Positions 13,526-21,655 of a stretch of DNA of 30,606 bases are shown here, piece after piece. The translations under genes were made by a program, and so were the position numbers. Source of the stretch: a virus. Within the stretch, counting starts at the first letter, position 1; each line of letters begins with the position of its first letter. A model generated the notes under the pieces. That model did not search any database. It was given only the letters and a program-made list of their open reading frames with translations, and was not told the origin of the DNA. The stretch is from IMG/VR virus record IMGVR_UViG_3300049596_000214, positions 1-30,606 of that record; one strand, written 5' to 3'.

Positions 13526-13674
13526 TGCGACCAATGAATGTTAGCGCACTTCAAGAAATACAAGCATTAATAGAAATTCTTCGAGAATTAGAAGATATTG
13601 ATACTATTGGGAATGGAGTAACTATTAAGATTAAAATATTAAATAGAATTGAAAGTTTAATTGATACTTTATAA
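13525..13674 (+). CDS. Small hypothetical protein, 49 aa
   Basis: ATG at 13525 overlaps the previous stop (TAATG) and its TAA at 13672-13674 overlaps the next ATG. The product MRPMNVSALQEIQALIEILR is an amphipathic helix followed by ELEDIDTIGNGVTIKIKILN and RIESLIDTL. A short two-helix protein without recognised domain. Its coupled position in a continuous operon supports expression. Confidence 0.65.
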   Translation: MRPMNVSALQEIQALIEILRELEDIDTIGNGVTIKIKILNRIESLIDTL

Positions 13675-14168
13675 TGGATATTACATTAATCAAACCAAAC
13701 CCAAACAACCCAAGAGTTATACGAGATGCAAAGTTTAAGCAACTTGTAAGGTCTATTCAAGAGTTTCCCGAAATGCTTGAGTTAAGACCTATCGTGGTGA
13801 ATGAAGATATGATTACGCTTGGTGGTAATATGCGACTTCGTGCTTGTATTGAAGCTGGATTGACCGATGTGCCTGTTGTAATTGCAAAAGGATTAAGCGA
13901 AGAACAACAACAAGAGTTCATTATAAAAGATAACGTAGGATTTGGCGAATGGGATTGGGACGATTTAGCTAATAGTTGGGACGAAGAAAACTTAAAACAA
14001 TGGGGACTTGATTTCCCGATGTTTGACGAAGCCAAAATAGAAGATGAACAAGATACCCAACCTTTCATTAAAGTTTCAATAGAAGCGACGAATGACACCT
14101 TCATTGAGATGAATGAGAAGTTGCAGAACCTTTGCGATGAATACAACGTAATTATGAAGGTAAAATGA
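13674..14168 (+). CDS. ParB/Srx-like nuclease domain protein
   Basis: 164 aa. IKPNPNNPRVIRDAKFKQLV and LRPIVVNEDMITLGGNMRLR (about 37-56), with GGNMRLRA as the ParB box, mark a ParB/sulfiredoxin-like domain. ParB-like phage proteins may bind CTP or cut single-stranded DNA; in many phages they are coupled to DNA methyltransferases, but none is present here. The C-terminal part (DWDDLANSWDEENLKQWGLD, then FIKVSIEATNDTFIEMNEKL) is the usual phage ParB-associated tail. The start is fixed by overlap with the upstream stop. Confidence 0.82.
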   Translation: MDITLIKPNPNNPRVIRDAKFKQLVRSIQEFPEMLELRPIVVNEDMITLGGNMRLRACIEAGLTDVPVVIAKGLSEEQQQEFIIKDNVGFGEWDWDDLANSWDEENLKQWGLDFPMFDEAKIEDEQDTQPFIKVSIEATNDTFIEMNEKLQNLCDEYNVIMKVK

Positions 14169-14434
14169 AGAAGCATACTAAACTTTACCTTAAATTCTTT
14201 GGGTTTGACGAAAGCGACTTTATACCTTGCGAGATTTGTGGAGGTTTAGCAGTAGATATCCATCATATTGAGGCAAGGGGAATGGGTGGAACTAAACAAG
14301 CCGAAACGATTGACAATCTAATGGCACTATGTCGTGAGCATCATATGGAGTTTGGCGATAAGAAGCAACATAAACAATACCTATTTAACACACACGAATT
14401 TTATATTGAATTAAGGAAACGAGGCAAACTATAA
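14165..14434 (+). CDS. HNH endonuclease (packaging-associated)
   Basis: 89 aa. PCEICGG (C22, C25) and IHHIEARGMGG (H33-H34), then DNLMALCREHHMEFGD (N51, C56, H59/H60), make a complete HNH fold with its zinc knuckle. The next significant genes are terminase subunits, the arrangement of HK97-type phages in which an HNH protein works with the terminase large subunit to cut the cos end. This points to cos-type packaging rather than pac. It could instead be a free homing-type nuclease, but the small size without DNA-binding repeats argues against that. Confidence 0.88.
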   Translation: MKKHTKLYLKFFGFDESDFIPCEICGGLAVDIHHIEARGMGGTKQAETIDNLMALCREHHMEFGDKKQHKQYLFNTHEFYIELRKRGKL

Positions 14435-14556
14435 TGGCAAAAAAAGCAATCGCATCAAATAAGCAAACATCGTTTGGTAAGCGCAAAGTTGGTAAAGCAA
14501 AGAAGCACAAGAATAAACGTGATGATGCAAAGAAATATAGAGGTCAAGGCAGATAA
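14434..14556 (+). CDS. Small very basic protein, 40 aa
   Basis: ATG at 14434 overlaps the HNH stop; TAA at 14554-14556. The product is MAKKAIASNKQTSFGKRKVG continuing with KAKKHKNKRDDAKKYRGQGR. About half the residues are Lys or Arg, and there is no hydrophobic core, so it is probably a disordered DNA- or RNA-binding peptide. Similar tiny basic proteins ending in KYRGQGR are familiar to me next to Bacteroidota phage terminases. Function unknown. Confidence 0.7.
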   Translation: MAKKAIASNKQTSFGKRKVGKAKKHKNKRDDAKKYRGQGR

Positions 14557-14580
14557 TAACAAAGAGAAAACAAAGAGGAT

Positions 14581-14955
14581 ATGGCTAATAATCAAAACTT
14601 GAAGCCAATACAACCGGGCGAAACAAGAAACCCAAATGGTAGACCAAGAAAATATGTATCGGAGTTAAGAGCGCAAGGCTATAAGTTAAGCGAAGTGAAC
14701 GATGCGATACAAGTATTAATGTCAATGACAATAGATGAACTCAAAGAGGTTTACACAAATCCGAAAGCTACGGTACTTGAAAAAACTATCGCAAGTGCAA
14801 TCCGAAAATCAATCGAGAAAGGCAGTTTATATTCTATTGAAACTTTACTTACACGAGTATATGGCAAACCTAAAGAACAAGTTGATTTGAACGCTTCGGG
14901 TGGTATGGAAATAAAGGTAGTTTATAGCGATGGAAGTAACGATAGAACTGAATAA
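14581..14955 (+). CDS. Terminase small subunit candidate (DUF5681-like N-terminus)
   Basis: 124 aa. The N-terminal IQPGETRNPNGRPRKY motif is the DUF5681-type basic opening seen in many phage small terminases, followed by helices (VNDAIQVLMSMTIDELKEV; VLEKTIASAIRKSIEKGSLY) and an oligomer-type segment ETLLTRVYGKPKEQ. The 3' end overlaps the large subunit by 26 bases in another frame. The small subunit forms a ring that recognises the packaging site. The assignment rests on the N-terminal motif and position. Confidence 0.78.
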   Translation: MANNQNLKPIQPGETRNPNGRPRKYVSELRAQGYKLSEVNDAIQVLMSMTIDELKEVYTNPKATVLEKTIASAIRKSIEKGSLYSIETLLTRVYGKPKEQVDLNASGGMEIKVVYSDGSNDRTE

Positions 14956-16093
14956 ACCACACGATGGACAACGTGCAGTATTGGAAAGCGATGCAAGGTT
15001 TAAGGTTCTTATGTGTGGAAGGCGCTGGGGAAAATCATTAATCAGTAAAAACATTTCAATAACTGAAGCACTAAATGGCAGAATTACAGGATATGTTACT
15101 CCTACTTATGCGTTGGCTAAAGTATTCTTTGACGAGATTGCGAAGATAGTACCAAGTGAAATAGCTACATCAAATCGTTCTGATTTAACATTTAAGTTTA
15201 TAACCGGTGGCGAGATACGTTTCTTTACAGGTGAACGCTTGGATAACTTTCGTGGTTTACGTTTGCATAATGTTATCATTGATGAAGCAGCATATATACC
15301 ACATTTACAAGATGCTTGGAACAACGCAATAAGACCAACGCTAACGGACTTTCAAGGTAAAGCTATATTCATATCTACACCAAGAGGAAAGGACTTCTTC
15401 TATGGCTTATATTTGCGTAACGAAGGCGATTGGCAATCATTTAAATACACAACCTATGACAACCCACATATTAAAACTCAAGAGATTGATGAGGCTCGTG
15501 CCTCGTTACCTAAAGCAGCGTTTGAACAAGAGTATATGGCAAACCCGGCAGAGAATGCAGCTAATCCGTTTGGTATCGATTTTATACGCCAAAACATTTC
15601 GCAAATATCCAACAATAACCCTACTTGCTACGGTATTGACCTTGCTAAATCTTATGATTATACTGTTATACTTGGGTTTGACCACAATGGCTACGTTTGT
15701 CACTTGGATAGGTTTCAATCTGATTGGTCTACTACGAAAGCCAAAATACGTCAATTAGATAACGTACCTAAATTGATTGATGCCACCGGTGTAGGCGACC
15801 CGATAGTTGAAGAGTTGCAACGTGAAGACCATTTGATTGAAGGCTTTAAATTTACAAGCACAAGTAAGCAGCAATTAATGGAAGGATTGGTTACATCTAT
15901 TCAGCAGAACGCTATTAAATATCCGGATGGTATTATTGTAGATGAACTATCAATCTTTGAATATATATATACAGCAAACGGAGTTAAGTATTCAGCGCCA
16001 AATGGAATGCACGATGACTGCGTTTGTGCTTTGGCTTTGGCAAACAAGATATTTATCAAGTCCCAATCATTCGGTAAATACGCATTAATTTAG
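14930..16093 (+). CDS. terL: Terminase large subunit (Terminase_6-type)
   Basis: 387 aa. The ATPase domain has Walker A GRRWGKS (30-36), Walker B NVIIDEA (D118-E119) and motif III IFISTPRG (about 146-153). The RNase H-like nuclease has GIDLAKSYDYT (D237), IDATGVGD (D284) and a final HDDCVCALALA (D362-D363). It pumps DNA into the prohead and cuts it. Length is normal for the shorter terminase class. The start at 14930 (ATGGAAGT) overlaps the small subunit gene; no other in-frame ATG lies between it and the Walker A box that would keep the domain complete. Confidence 0.95.
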   Translation: MEVTIELNKPHDGQRAVLESDARFKVLMCGRRWGKSLISKNISITEALNGRITGYVTPTYALAKVFFDEIAKIVPSEIATSNRSDLTFKFITGGEIRFFTGERLDNFRGLRLHNVIIDEAAYIPHLQDAWNNAIRPTLTDFQGKAIFISTPRGKDFFYGLYLRNEGDWQSFKYTTYDNPHIKTQEIDEARASLPKAAFEQEYMANPAENAANPFGIDFIRQNISQISNNNPTCYGIDLAKSYDYTVILGFDHNGYVCHLDRFQSDWSTTKAKIRQLDNVPKLIDATGVGDPIVEELQREDHLIEGFKFTSTSKQQLMEGLVTSIQQNAIKYPDGIIVDELSIFEYIYTANGVKYSAPNGMHDDCVCALALANKIFIKSQSFGKYALI

Positions 16094-16101
16094 TATATTT
16101 G
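16094..16101 (+). promoter_or_regulatory. Promoter -7 element (TATATTTG)
   Basis: TATATTTG begins directly after the terminase stop (16093) and is followed by an A-rich leader to ATG 16122. No convincing TTG is seen at the -33 position, which lies inside the terminase gene. Confidence 0.5.
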
Positions 16102-16121
16102 AAAAATAAAAATTAAAAATT

Positions 16122-16328
16122 ATGGGAAATGTAAAAACAAGTATAATGTACATTAACAATCAACAAGAAGTTGATGTAACAAGAACAAATGATGGTATCC
16201 AAATTAAACATAGATTAATAAGTGATGACCCATATAAACCAAACAATTTTTCAGATTATTTATTAATTCCTAAAGAAGATTTACAAGATTTTATTAAGAT
16301 GATAGAAAATGAGGGATTTGGCGTTTAA
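16122..16328 (+). CDS. Hypothetical protein, 68 aa
   Basis: Product begins MGNVKTSIMYINNQQEVDVT and contains RLISDDPYKPNNFSDYLLIP followed by an acidic helix (KEDLQDFIKMIENEG). It has the pattern of a small beta sheet with one C-terminal helix. No family recognised. It has its own -7 box and overlaps the next gene by 20 bases. Confidence 0.7.
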   Translation: MGNVKTSIMYINNQQEVDVTRTNDGIQIKHRLISDDPYKPNNFSDYLLIPKEDLQDFIKMIENEGFGV

Positions 16329-16521
16329 ATTTTTTGATGAAATGAAAGCTGGTCAAGTAGTTGCCATTAAAGAGATAGCAAAGAAAGACCCCGAAGCATT
16401 TAAGCAATACTTAAAAGATTACATTGACTTGGGTGGGCATATAACCGTTTCAAGTGATTGGAAGAAGTTTCGTAAGGATAGCGACCCAAAAGATTTTATT
16501 TATCAACAATCACTTGATTGA
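16309..16521 (+). CDS. Hypothetical protein, 70 aa
   Basis: The ATG at 16309 lies inside the previous gene. The product has charged helices (FKFFDEMKAGQVVAIKEIAK; DPEAFKQYLKDYIDLGGHI) and a polar end (VSSDWKKFRKDSDPKDF). Function unknown. It ends just before the promoter-terminator pair at 16525-16617. Confidence 0.7.
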   Translation: MRDLAFKFFDEMKAGQVVAIKEIAKKDPEAFKQYLKDYIDLGGHITVSSDWKKFRKDSDPKDFIYQQSLD

Positions 16522-16524
16522 ATG

Positions 16525-16553
16525 TTGGAATTTAAAAATAAATAGTATATTTG
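16525..16553 (+). promoter_or_regulatory. Promoter TTG-N18-TATATTTG
   Basis: TTG (16525-16527) and TATATTTG (16546-16553) are 18 bases apart, the best match in this window to the Bacteroidota promoter layout on the + strand. The predicted start near 16560 lies only about 27 bases before a strong terminator stem, so most transcripts would be short. Confidence 0.75.
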
Positions 16554-16559
16554 TGGTGT

Positions 16560-16617
16560 CGAATAGTAAAGATTGAATTTTTTAAGGGAATGTGCCGATA
16601 GGTATGTTCCTTTTTTT
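16560..16617 (+). ncRNA. Possible small RNA or attenuator leader, about 57 nt
   Basis: The segment lies between a clear promoter and an intrinsic terminator and has no ORF with a start codon. Transcription from the promoter would give an RNA of about 55-60 nt ending in U7. It could be a phage small RNA or the attenuator of the late tail operon. Start is inferred. Confidence 0.4.
16587..16617 (+). terminator. Strong intrinsic terminator
   Basis: GGAATGTGCC (16587-16596) pairs along 10 bp with GGTATGTTCC (16601-16610), three pairs being G-T wobbles, with a 4-base GATA loop and 7 T. It directly precedes the TTATATTTA element and the late tail genes. Confidence 0.88.
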
Positions 16618-16623
16618 GTACAC

Positions 16624-16632
16624 TTATATTTA
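16624..16632 (+). promoter_or_regulatory. TTATATTTA start-proximal element (tail chaperone gene)
   Basis: TTATATTTA ends exactly 5 bases before ATG 16638. Same element and spacing as at 5232, 23765 and 27474. It lies just after a terminator, so it is a natural place for a late promoter. Confidence 0.5.
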
Positions 16633-16637
16633 TTAAT

Positions 16638-17306
16638 ATGAAGCATTGGAACAACTTAACCATTGAAGATTATCAGCACATCTACGGAATTATTGTAGAT
16701 GAATCATTAGATGACTTTGACAAGGAGATAAAACTTGTTGCATTGGTAAATGAATTGACCGAAGAAGAAGTAGATAATTTGCCTATTGATAAATTTAAAT
16801 CAATGAAAGATAGCCTTTCGTTCTTACACGATGGCAAGATTGAAGGTAAATTAAAAAACATTATTAAAGCAAACGGAACTAAATACCAAATATCATTAGA
16901 TGCTTTTAAAATTACATACGGTCAATACGTTGACTTAACTTCTTTTATGAGTGGTAATGGTGGATTAGTTGGAAACCTTCATTTAATTATGGCATCTTTA
17001 GCAATGCCTGTTAAACGTAATTGGTTAGGTATTCCTTATGTTGATGGATATGGCAGCAAACCACATAACGAAGTTGCAGAAGATATGTTAAAAGCAAACT
17101 TTGCTGATTGTCATAATACCTGTATTTTTTTTTGCAAACTTATAAACGACTTAACAAAAGTTACGGTTCGTTATTCGGTCAAAGAGATACTGAAGAGCAA
17201 GAAGGTAACGAAGCAGAAATTGAGAGAAATACTGAAACCTTTGAAGCAAGATGGGGATGGGTATATAATGCCGAACTTATTAAAGGATTTGAAGGAATTG
17301 CTTTAG
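16638..17306 (+). CDS. Tail assembly chaperone, zero-frame product
   Basis: 222 aa in the zero frame. It begins with a helical part (NNLTIEDYQHIYGIIVDESL; IKLVALVNELTEEEVDNLPI) typical of tail chaperones in Bacteroidota siphophages. A run of 9 T at 17125-17133 puts T TTT TTT in the zero frame at 17126-17132. Slipping back by one base enters the -1 frame that stays open to 17431. The zero-frame tail (KVTVRYSVKEILKSKKVTKQ) is basic. Like lambda G, the short product is expected in excess over the fusion. The start is fixed by the TTATATTTA element 5 bases upstream. Confidence 0.82.
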   Translation: MKHWNNLTIEDYQHIYGIIVDESLDDFDKEIKLVALVNELTEEEVDNLPIDKFKSMKDSLSFLHDGKIEGKLKNIIKANGTKYQISLDAFKITYGQYVDLTSFMSGNGGLVGNLHLIMASLAMPVKRNWLGIPYVDGYGSKPHNEVAEDMLKANFADCHNTCIFFCKLINDLTKVTVRYSVKEILKSKKVTKQKLREILKPLKQDGDGYIMPNLLKDLKELL

Positions 17307-17431
17307 ATAAAGTTTGGGAATTACCGATAATACAAGCATTGAATGGATTGGCTTACCTAAAAGATAAGAACCAAAACGAAAAACAACAAATAGAAAAAAT
17401 GAATAATAAGTATGGCAAGTCCGTTCGCTAG
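16638..17431 (+). CDS. Tail assembly chaperone fusion by programmed -1 frameshift (G-T type)
   Basis: Joined frame: 165 codons from 16638 to 17132, then -1 frame from 17132 (TTG) to the stop at 17429-17431, in total about 264 aa. The -1 frame has a stop at 17114-17116 just before the slip site, so it can only be entered there. Its product includes RWGWVYNAELIKGFEG, VWELPIIQALNGLAYLKDKN, the conserved ending of such chaperones. No strong hairpin is obvious after the slip site. The alternative is a homopolymer length error in the assembly, which would make the fusion the only product. Confidence 0.72.
17126..17132 (+). other. Slippery heptamer T-TTT-TTT (-1 frameshift site)
   Basis: In the zero frame the codons are ATT TTT TTT TGC; the heptamer T TTT TTT satisfies X XXY YYZ. 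After slippage the next codon is TTG at 17132, in frame with the downstream open frame. Confidence 0.75.
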
Positions 17432-18014
17432 TAAAGGTATAAGTGATTCAATATTAAATAAACCTATTGAGTTTAATGAGATTGAACAAGCGCTTATTGA
17501 CTATGCTAAATTGATAGCAGATACCGCTTCTGATAATTTGAATAAAATTAACAAATACGGAAGCGATACAAATGCCAGCGGAACTTTGCAACAAAGTATT
17601 AATATAAGTCCTGTAAGTTTTATGGGTGGTAATTATAGTATTGAAATCAGAATGGCTGATTACTATAAATGGGTAAACGAGGGAAGACCACCGGGTAGAA
17701 GACCATATTCCGGAGATATAAAAAAATGGATTATTAAAAAACAATTACGACTTGATGATGGTGGTCTTACTAAAAAGGGATATAAAAGACAAGGGACTTT
17801 ATTAGCATCAAGCAAAAAGAAGGTTAAACTTGGGAATAGGAAAGTAAATATACTTGATGCGGTTGCATATAAGATAGCAGCTAAAATTGCTAAATACGGA
17901 ACTGAACCAACAAACTTTTTAAGTGATGCAATCAATAGGCATAAAGAAGCAATGTATGAAGCAATAGCAAAAGCATTAAAAACTGATATTATACAAACAT
18001 TTAAACCATCATAA
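17412..18014 (+). CDS. HK97 gp10-like tail/neck completion protein
   Basis: 200 aa, starting inside the end of the frameshift frame. The N-terminal helix (FNEIEQALIDYAKLIADTAS) is followed by strands (LQQSINISPVSFMGGNYSI) and the motif MADYYKWVNEGRPPG, which is common in HK97 gp10-like proteins. A basic central region (KKGYKRQGTLLASSKKKVKL) and a C-terminal helix (LSDAINRHKEAMYEAIAKAL) follow. Proteins of this group join head connector to tail. It is separated here from the connector genes at 1992-3101 by the whole early region. Confidence 0.65.
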   Translation: MASPFASKGISDSILNKPIEFNEIEQALIDYAKLIADTASDNLNKINKYGSDTNASGTLQQSINISPVSFMGGNYSIEIRMADYYKWVNEGRPPGRRPYSGDIKKWIIKKQLRLDDGGLTKKGYKRQGTLLASSKKKVKLGNRKVNILDAVAYKIAAKIAKYGTEPTNFLSDAINRHKEAMYEAIAKALKTDIIQTFKPS

Positions 18015-19255
18015 TGGCAATTACCTATATACAAACTCCAAAAACTTGGACACCTGTAAGCAACGATATGATTTACTATGTGCAAACCAATAGCGCAATT
18101 AGTAACTTATGGTTAGAGATTAATGTTCAAAGTTCATTAGTAGCAAGAATTAAACTTGTTGTGAATAACGATGGCTTTGCGTACTGTGATATTAAGCAAT
18201 TCTTACAATCGTTTATTAAGAACGACCAAATACATTTTGATAATGTATTATGGAAGCCATTAAATGATTTGAGTTACTTCGTGAATTATAGCGTAGTTTG
18301 TGTTGAAACCATTGGTGGTACTGAATATGCAGATAATACACGATATGCGTTTAACGGTCAAATTCCTTTTGTTGATTTTGTTGAATATGATGAACAATAT
18401 AATACTTCGTTAAGTCCATTAGGTAAATTCTTAACCAATTCACCAAGAACGCTTAAAACCGATTTTATTCGCACGAACTTTTTAAGTTATATCGATGGAA
18501 GTCCAACTGCGGTTAAGATACGTTTAAGAACTTACGAAAGTGGTGCAACAACACCAACGCACGTTTACGAAATAGATATAGACGATTTGTCTGCACTTGC
18601 AGGTATCATTGCACTTAATAAAGAAAGCATTGGTGGTGAAATTGTATTGTGGGAAGATGTGTCTGAATTATGGGAAGATTTATCAACTCAAACTTGGAAT
18701 GAATTAGGTGGATATATTATTAATCCAAACGTAACACAATATGATGTTTGTTTAATTGATACTGAAGGCGATGAAGTTACTGAAAGATTTTATTTCCAGC
18801 TGGAAAGTTATTGTTCTAAATATCCTAAAACAAATGTGTATTGGCAAAACTCTTTAGGTGGGTTTGATAGTTACACCTTTAATATGGTTAAAAAGAAGCG
18901 ATATAACATTGATAGAAAATCTATCCAATCAAATCCTTATAATTTCACAAACGAAGGATATTCGCAACATACCGGTAATGTATTCAACTTATCTAATCAA
19001 AACTATTTCAGTAATTATAACGAAGCATTAACATTAAATTCTGATTTACTTACAAATGAAGAACACGAGTGGATGTGGGAATTGATTAAGGCGCATTCTA
19101 TTTACGTTGAACAAGTTATTAACGGAGTTACTTATTACATACCGACTACAATCAAGGCAACAAACTACGAACCAAAGATTAGAATTGTAGATGGTTTACA
19201 AAATGTTACGATTGAATTAGAATTTGGCTACGATAATATCAAGATAACTAAATAA
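18014..19255 (+). CDS. Tail structural protein, probably distal tail
   Basis: 413 aa, beta-rich, with a first segment of repeated strands (MAITYIQTPKTWTPVSNDMI; LWLEINVQSSLVARIKLVVN) and later segments with SLGGFDSYTFNMVKKKRYNI and VNGVTYYIPTTIKATNYEPK. Its middle is acidic (VLWEDVSELWEDLSTQTWNE). Proteins of this kind are widespread next to the 700-800 aa tail protein in Bacteroidota phages, but their fold is not named from the sequence. Because it precedes the large tail protein, a distal tail or baseplate role is plausible. Confidence 0.65.
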   Translation: MAITYIQTPKTWTPVSNDMIYYVQTNSAISNLWLEINVQSSLVARIKLVVNNDGFAYCDIKQFLQSFIKNDQIHFDNVLWKPLNDLSYFVNYSVVCVETIGGTEYADNTRYAFNGQIPFVDFVEYDEQYNTSLSPLGKFLTNSPRTLKTDFIRTNFLSYIDGSPTAVKIRLRTYESGATTPTHVYEIDIDDLSALAGIIALNKESIGGEIVLWEDVSELWEDLSTQTWNELGGYIINPNVTQYDVCLIDTEGDEVTERFYFQLESYCSKYPKTNVYWQNSLGGFDSYTFNMVKKKRYNIDRKSIQSNPYNFTNEGYSQHTGNVFNLSNQNYFSNYNEALTLNSDLLTNEEHEWMWELIKAHSIYVEQVINGVTYYIPTTIKATNYEPKIRIVDGLQNVTIELEFGYDNIKITK

Positions 19256-21645
19256 TGGCAACACAAAGAACGCAAATATATTTAGAGGGCGTTGCTCTTG
19301 ATTTAGATAAGAATGTAGATATTGATTTTACTTACTCGATTGCTGATATATCAGATTTTGAAAAGCGTACAACAACATTTTCTAAAACGATAGTTTTACC
19401 GGGTACTGCTCACAATAACTTCTTGTTAGGTAATTACTTTGATTTTAATATTAATAATGAATATAGCGATATAATTAATAATGTAGGCGTAAACTTCAAT
19501 CCATTAAAAAAAGCATTTGCAAAAGTAACTCTTGATAATGTTGAAGTATTTGTAGGAGTTTTAAGGCTGTTAGAGATAACATCAAGAAGTGGAGAGATAC
19601 AATACCAATGCGCACTATTCGGTTCGTTAGGTGGCTTGTTTACTGCGTTAGGCGATACGTTATTAACTGATTTAGATTTAAGTGATTTAGACCATACTTA
19701 TAATATAAGCACAATCACTAATTCTTGGGATACTACTGATTTAGTTGCTGATGGTTTTGTTTATCCAAATGCTAATTATGGTATTGGTGTAAATGGTACT
19801 GAAACTGAATACGATGTTATGAATTTCAGACCCGCTGTATCAGTTAAAAGAGTGTTTGATGAAATTATTTCACAAGCAGGTTACACATATCAAGGAAACT
19901 TTTGGGATACCAATAATCTTGATAAGTTAATTCTTCAAAATGGCGAAGAAAAGTTTAGTGCTTTTTATGATGAATTAGCTTCTGCTAATTATATTTCAAG
20001 AACTACAAATGGCGCACTTGAAATTACTCCAATATCTTCTAATGGTATAACGATAAATACTACACTTGATAGATTTATAAATAATAGTGCAAATACCATA
20101 AATTTAAAATTGACATATGATATTTATGGTACTAATGCAATGGCAGTATTTACTTCCTGTGTTATTAATACATCAATACAAGATAGTACAAGTACTATAA
20201 AATCAACTGTTTCAGATACTATTTCTTATGGAACAGGAACAACTATTGAAGAACATAAAGTATTTACAAGGAATGTAGTTTTAGAACCGGGCGATAGTAT
20301 TCAATGGTATTTTTCTTATGTAGATATTTTAGGTGGAAGTATGGGTTCGGGATATACTTTAAAAAATACATCTATAATTTCAGCAAATGCAATATCTTCA
20401 AGTTCTAAAATTCCTGTAATTTATAATACAACAATTCTTGGTGCTTCAATCGTACCCGAAGGAATTAAACAATCTGATTTTGTTAAAAGCATTATTAATT
20501 TATTGAATTTATATATAATTCAAGACCCGGATAATGAATTTGATTTGACTTTTATACCATACAATGAATTTTATACAAATGATATAATTGATTGGACTGA
20601 TAAAAGAGATTTAACAAAAGGGTTTAGCGTAAAAGGTTCAAATGAGTTTATTCCAAAATCTTATTCATTTAGATATAAAGACGATGCAGATTTTTATTGC
20701 AAAAACTATAAGAATAGATATACTGCAAATTATGGAGATTTAAAATACGATACTCAAAATCAATTTAGCAAAGACGATACTCCTATTGAACTTCCATTTT
20801 CTTTAGCACCTGTTGTAAATACAGGAAACAGCACGAGATTAATGGCACAACTTTACGATATAAATACGGATGGTAGTTATAAGCAAGTAAAGTGTAATCC
20901 TAAATTATCATTTTGGGGTGGTAAGAAAGCAGGTGGAACAACATATTCAATAAAAAATGGTACTACTGTTCTTGCTTCGGGTTTATATAATTATGGTTAC
21001 GCTGGGCATATTTACGACCCAACTACAACAAGTAATGGTTTATTGTGGGATTTATGTTTTTCTGCACCAAGAGAAGTTTATTTTAATATAGGTAATTATC
21101 CAACATTAAATCTTTATCATTTTTATTATAAACAATTTATTGATAGCCAAAATAACAAAGACACAAAATTGGTAACACTTTATTTATTACTCAATGCCAT
21201 TGATATAATGAACTTGAGTTTCCGCAAATATGTGCGAATGGACAATGGTATTTATTACCTAAATAAAATTGATGGTTATAATCCATTGGCAAACGAATTA
21301 ACAAAGGTTGAATTATTACGACTTGTAACTATTGAAGACCTTGATGTTTACGTTGAATATACACCTACTCCGGTTGAGGCATTCCTTTCTTTCCCGAGAG
21401 TTACATTGGATAAGTCATTACCATTTAGTAAATCATTTGTAGTGCAATGGCAATTCATTGATGATTCAGATGTTACGACAAGTGGAACACAAACAATAAC
21501 AATAGGCGCAGGTCAATTATTTGGCAATGGTACTCCTATTGCACCGGGTGGAACAACAGGAGCATTTACCTTTATTAGAATACTTGAGCCAACAACTGAC
21601 GAAGGTTATATTTATATATATAGTGGAGATTATAGCACCCTTTAA
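19255..21645 (+). CDS. Large tail/baseplate protein, hub-like
   Basis: 796 aa, the largest product here. The N-terminus (TQIYLEGVALDLDKNVDIDF; FSKTIVLPGTAHNNFLLGNY) is the conserved start of large tail proteins of Bacteroidota phages and prophages. A central beta region follows, and a domain with IIDWTDKRDLTKGFSVKG, YSFRYKDDADFYCKNYKNRY lies near residues 440-490. The C-terminal part carries beta-sandwich strands (FLSFPRVTLDKSLPFSKSFV). It likely forms the tail hub or baseplate ring to which the fibre is attached. No peptidase or lysozyme motif is visible. Confidence 0.7.
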   Translation: MATQRTQIYLEGVALDLDKNVDIDFTYSIADISDFEKRTTTFSKTIVLPGTAHNNFLLGNYFDFNINNEYSDIINNVGVNFNPLKKAFAKVTLDNVEVFVGVLRLLEITSRSGEIQYQCALFGSLGGLFTALGDTLLTDLDLSDLDHTYNISTITNSWDTTDLVADGFVYPNANYGIGVNGTETEYDVMNFRPAVSVKRVFDEIISQAGYTYQGNFWDTNNLDKLILQNGEEKFSAFYDELASANYISRTTNGALEITPISSNGITINTTLDRFINNSANTINLKLTYDIYGTNAMAVFTSCVINTSIQDSTSTIKSTVSDTISYGTGTTIEEHKVFTRNVVLEPGDSIQWYFSYVDILGGSMGSGYTLKNTSIISANAISSSSKIPVIYNTTILGASIVPEGIKQSDFVKSIINLLNLYIIQDPDNEFDLTFIPYNEFYTNDIIDWTDKRDLTKGFSVKGSNEFIPKSYSFRYKDDADFYCKNYKNRYTANYGDLKYDTQNQFSKDDTPIELPFSLAPVVNTGNSTRLMAQLYDINTDGSYKQVKCNPKLSFWGGKKAGGTTYSIKNGTTVLASGLYNYGYAGHIYDPTTTSNGLLWDLCFSAPREVYFNIGNYPTLNLYHFYYKQFIDSQNNKDTKLVTLYLLLNAIDIMNLSFRKYVRMDNGIYYLNKIDGYNPLANELTKVELLRLVTIEDLDVYVEYTPTPVEAFLSFPRVTLDKSLPFSKSFVVQWQFIDDSDVTTSGTQTITIGAGQLFGNGTPIAPGGTTGAFTFIRILEPTTDEGYIYIYSGDYSTL

Positions 21646-21655
21646 AAATTAAACG

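Noticed and set aside
13757-14176. Minus-strand frame of 139 aa opposite the ParB-like gene
   Set aside because: Antisense shadow of a well-supported gene with Ser-rich, Cys-rich composition and no promoter or conserved motif.
15402-15758. + strand frame of 118 aa inside the terminase gene
   Set aside because: Out-of-frame shadow; the terminase frame has all catalytic motifs across this region.
17132-17431. Independent 99-aa gene with TTG start
   Set aside because: The TTG is the first codon after the slippery T run and the frame is closed just upstream at 17114. It is better explained as the -1 extension of the tail chaperone.
17663-18085. Minus-strand frame of 140 aa opposite the gp10-like gene
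   Set aside because: Antisense shadow; it crosses two real + strand genes and has no signals of its own.
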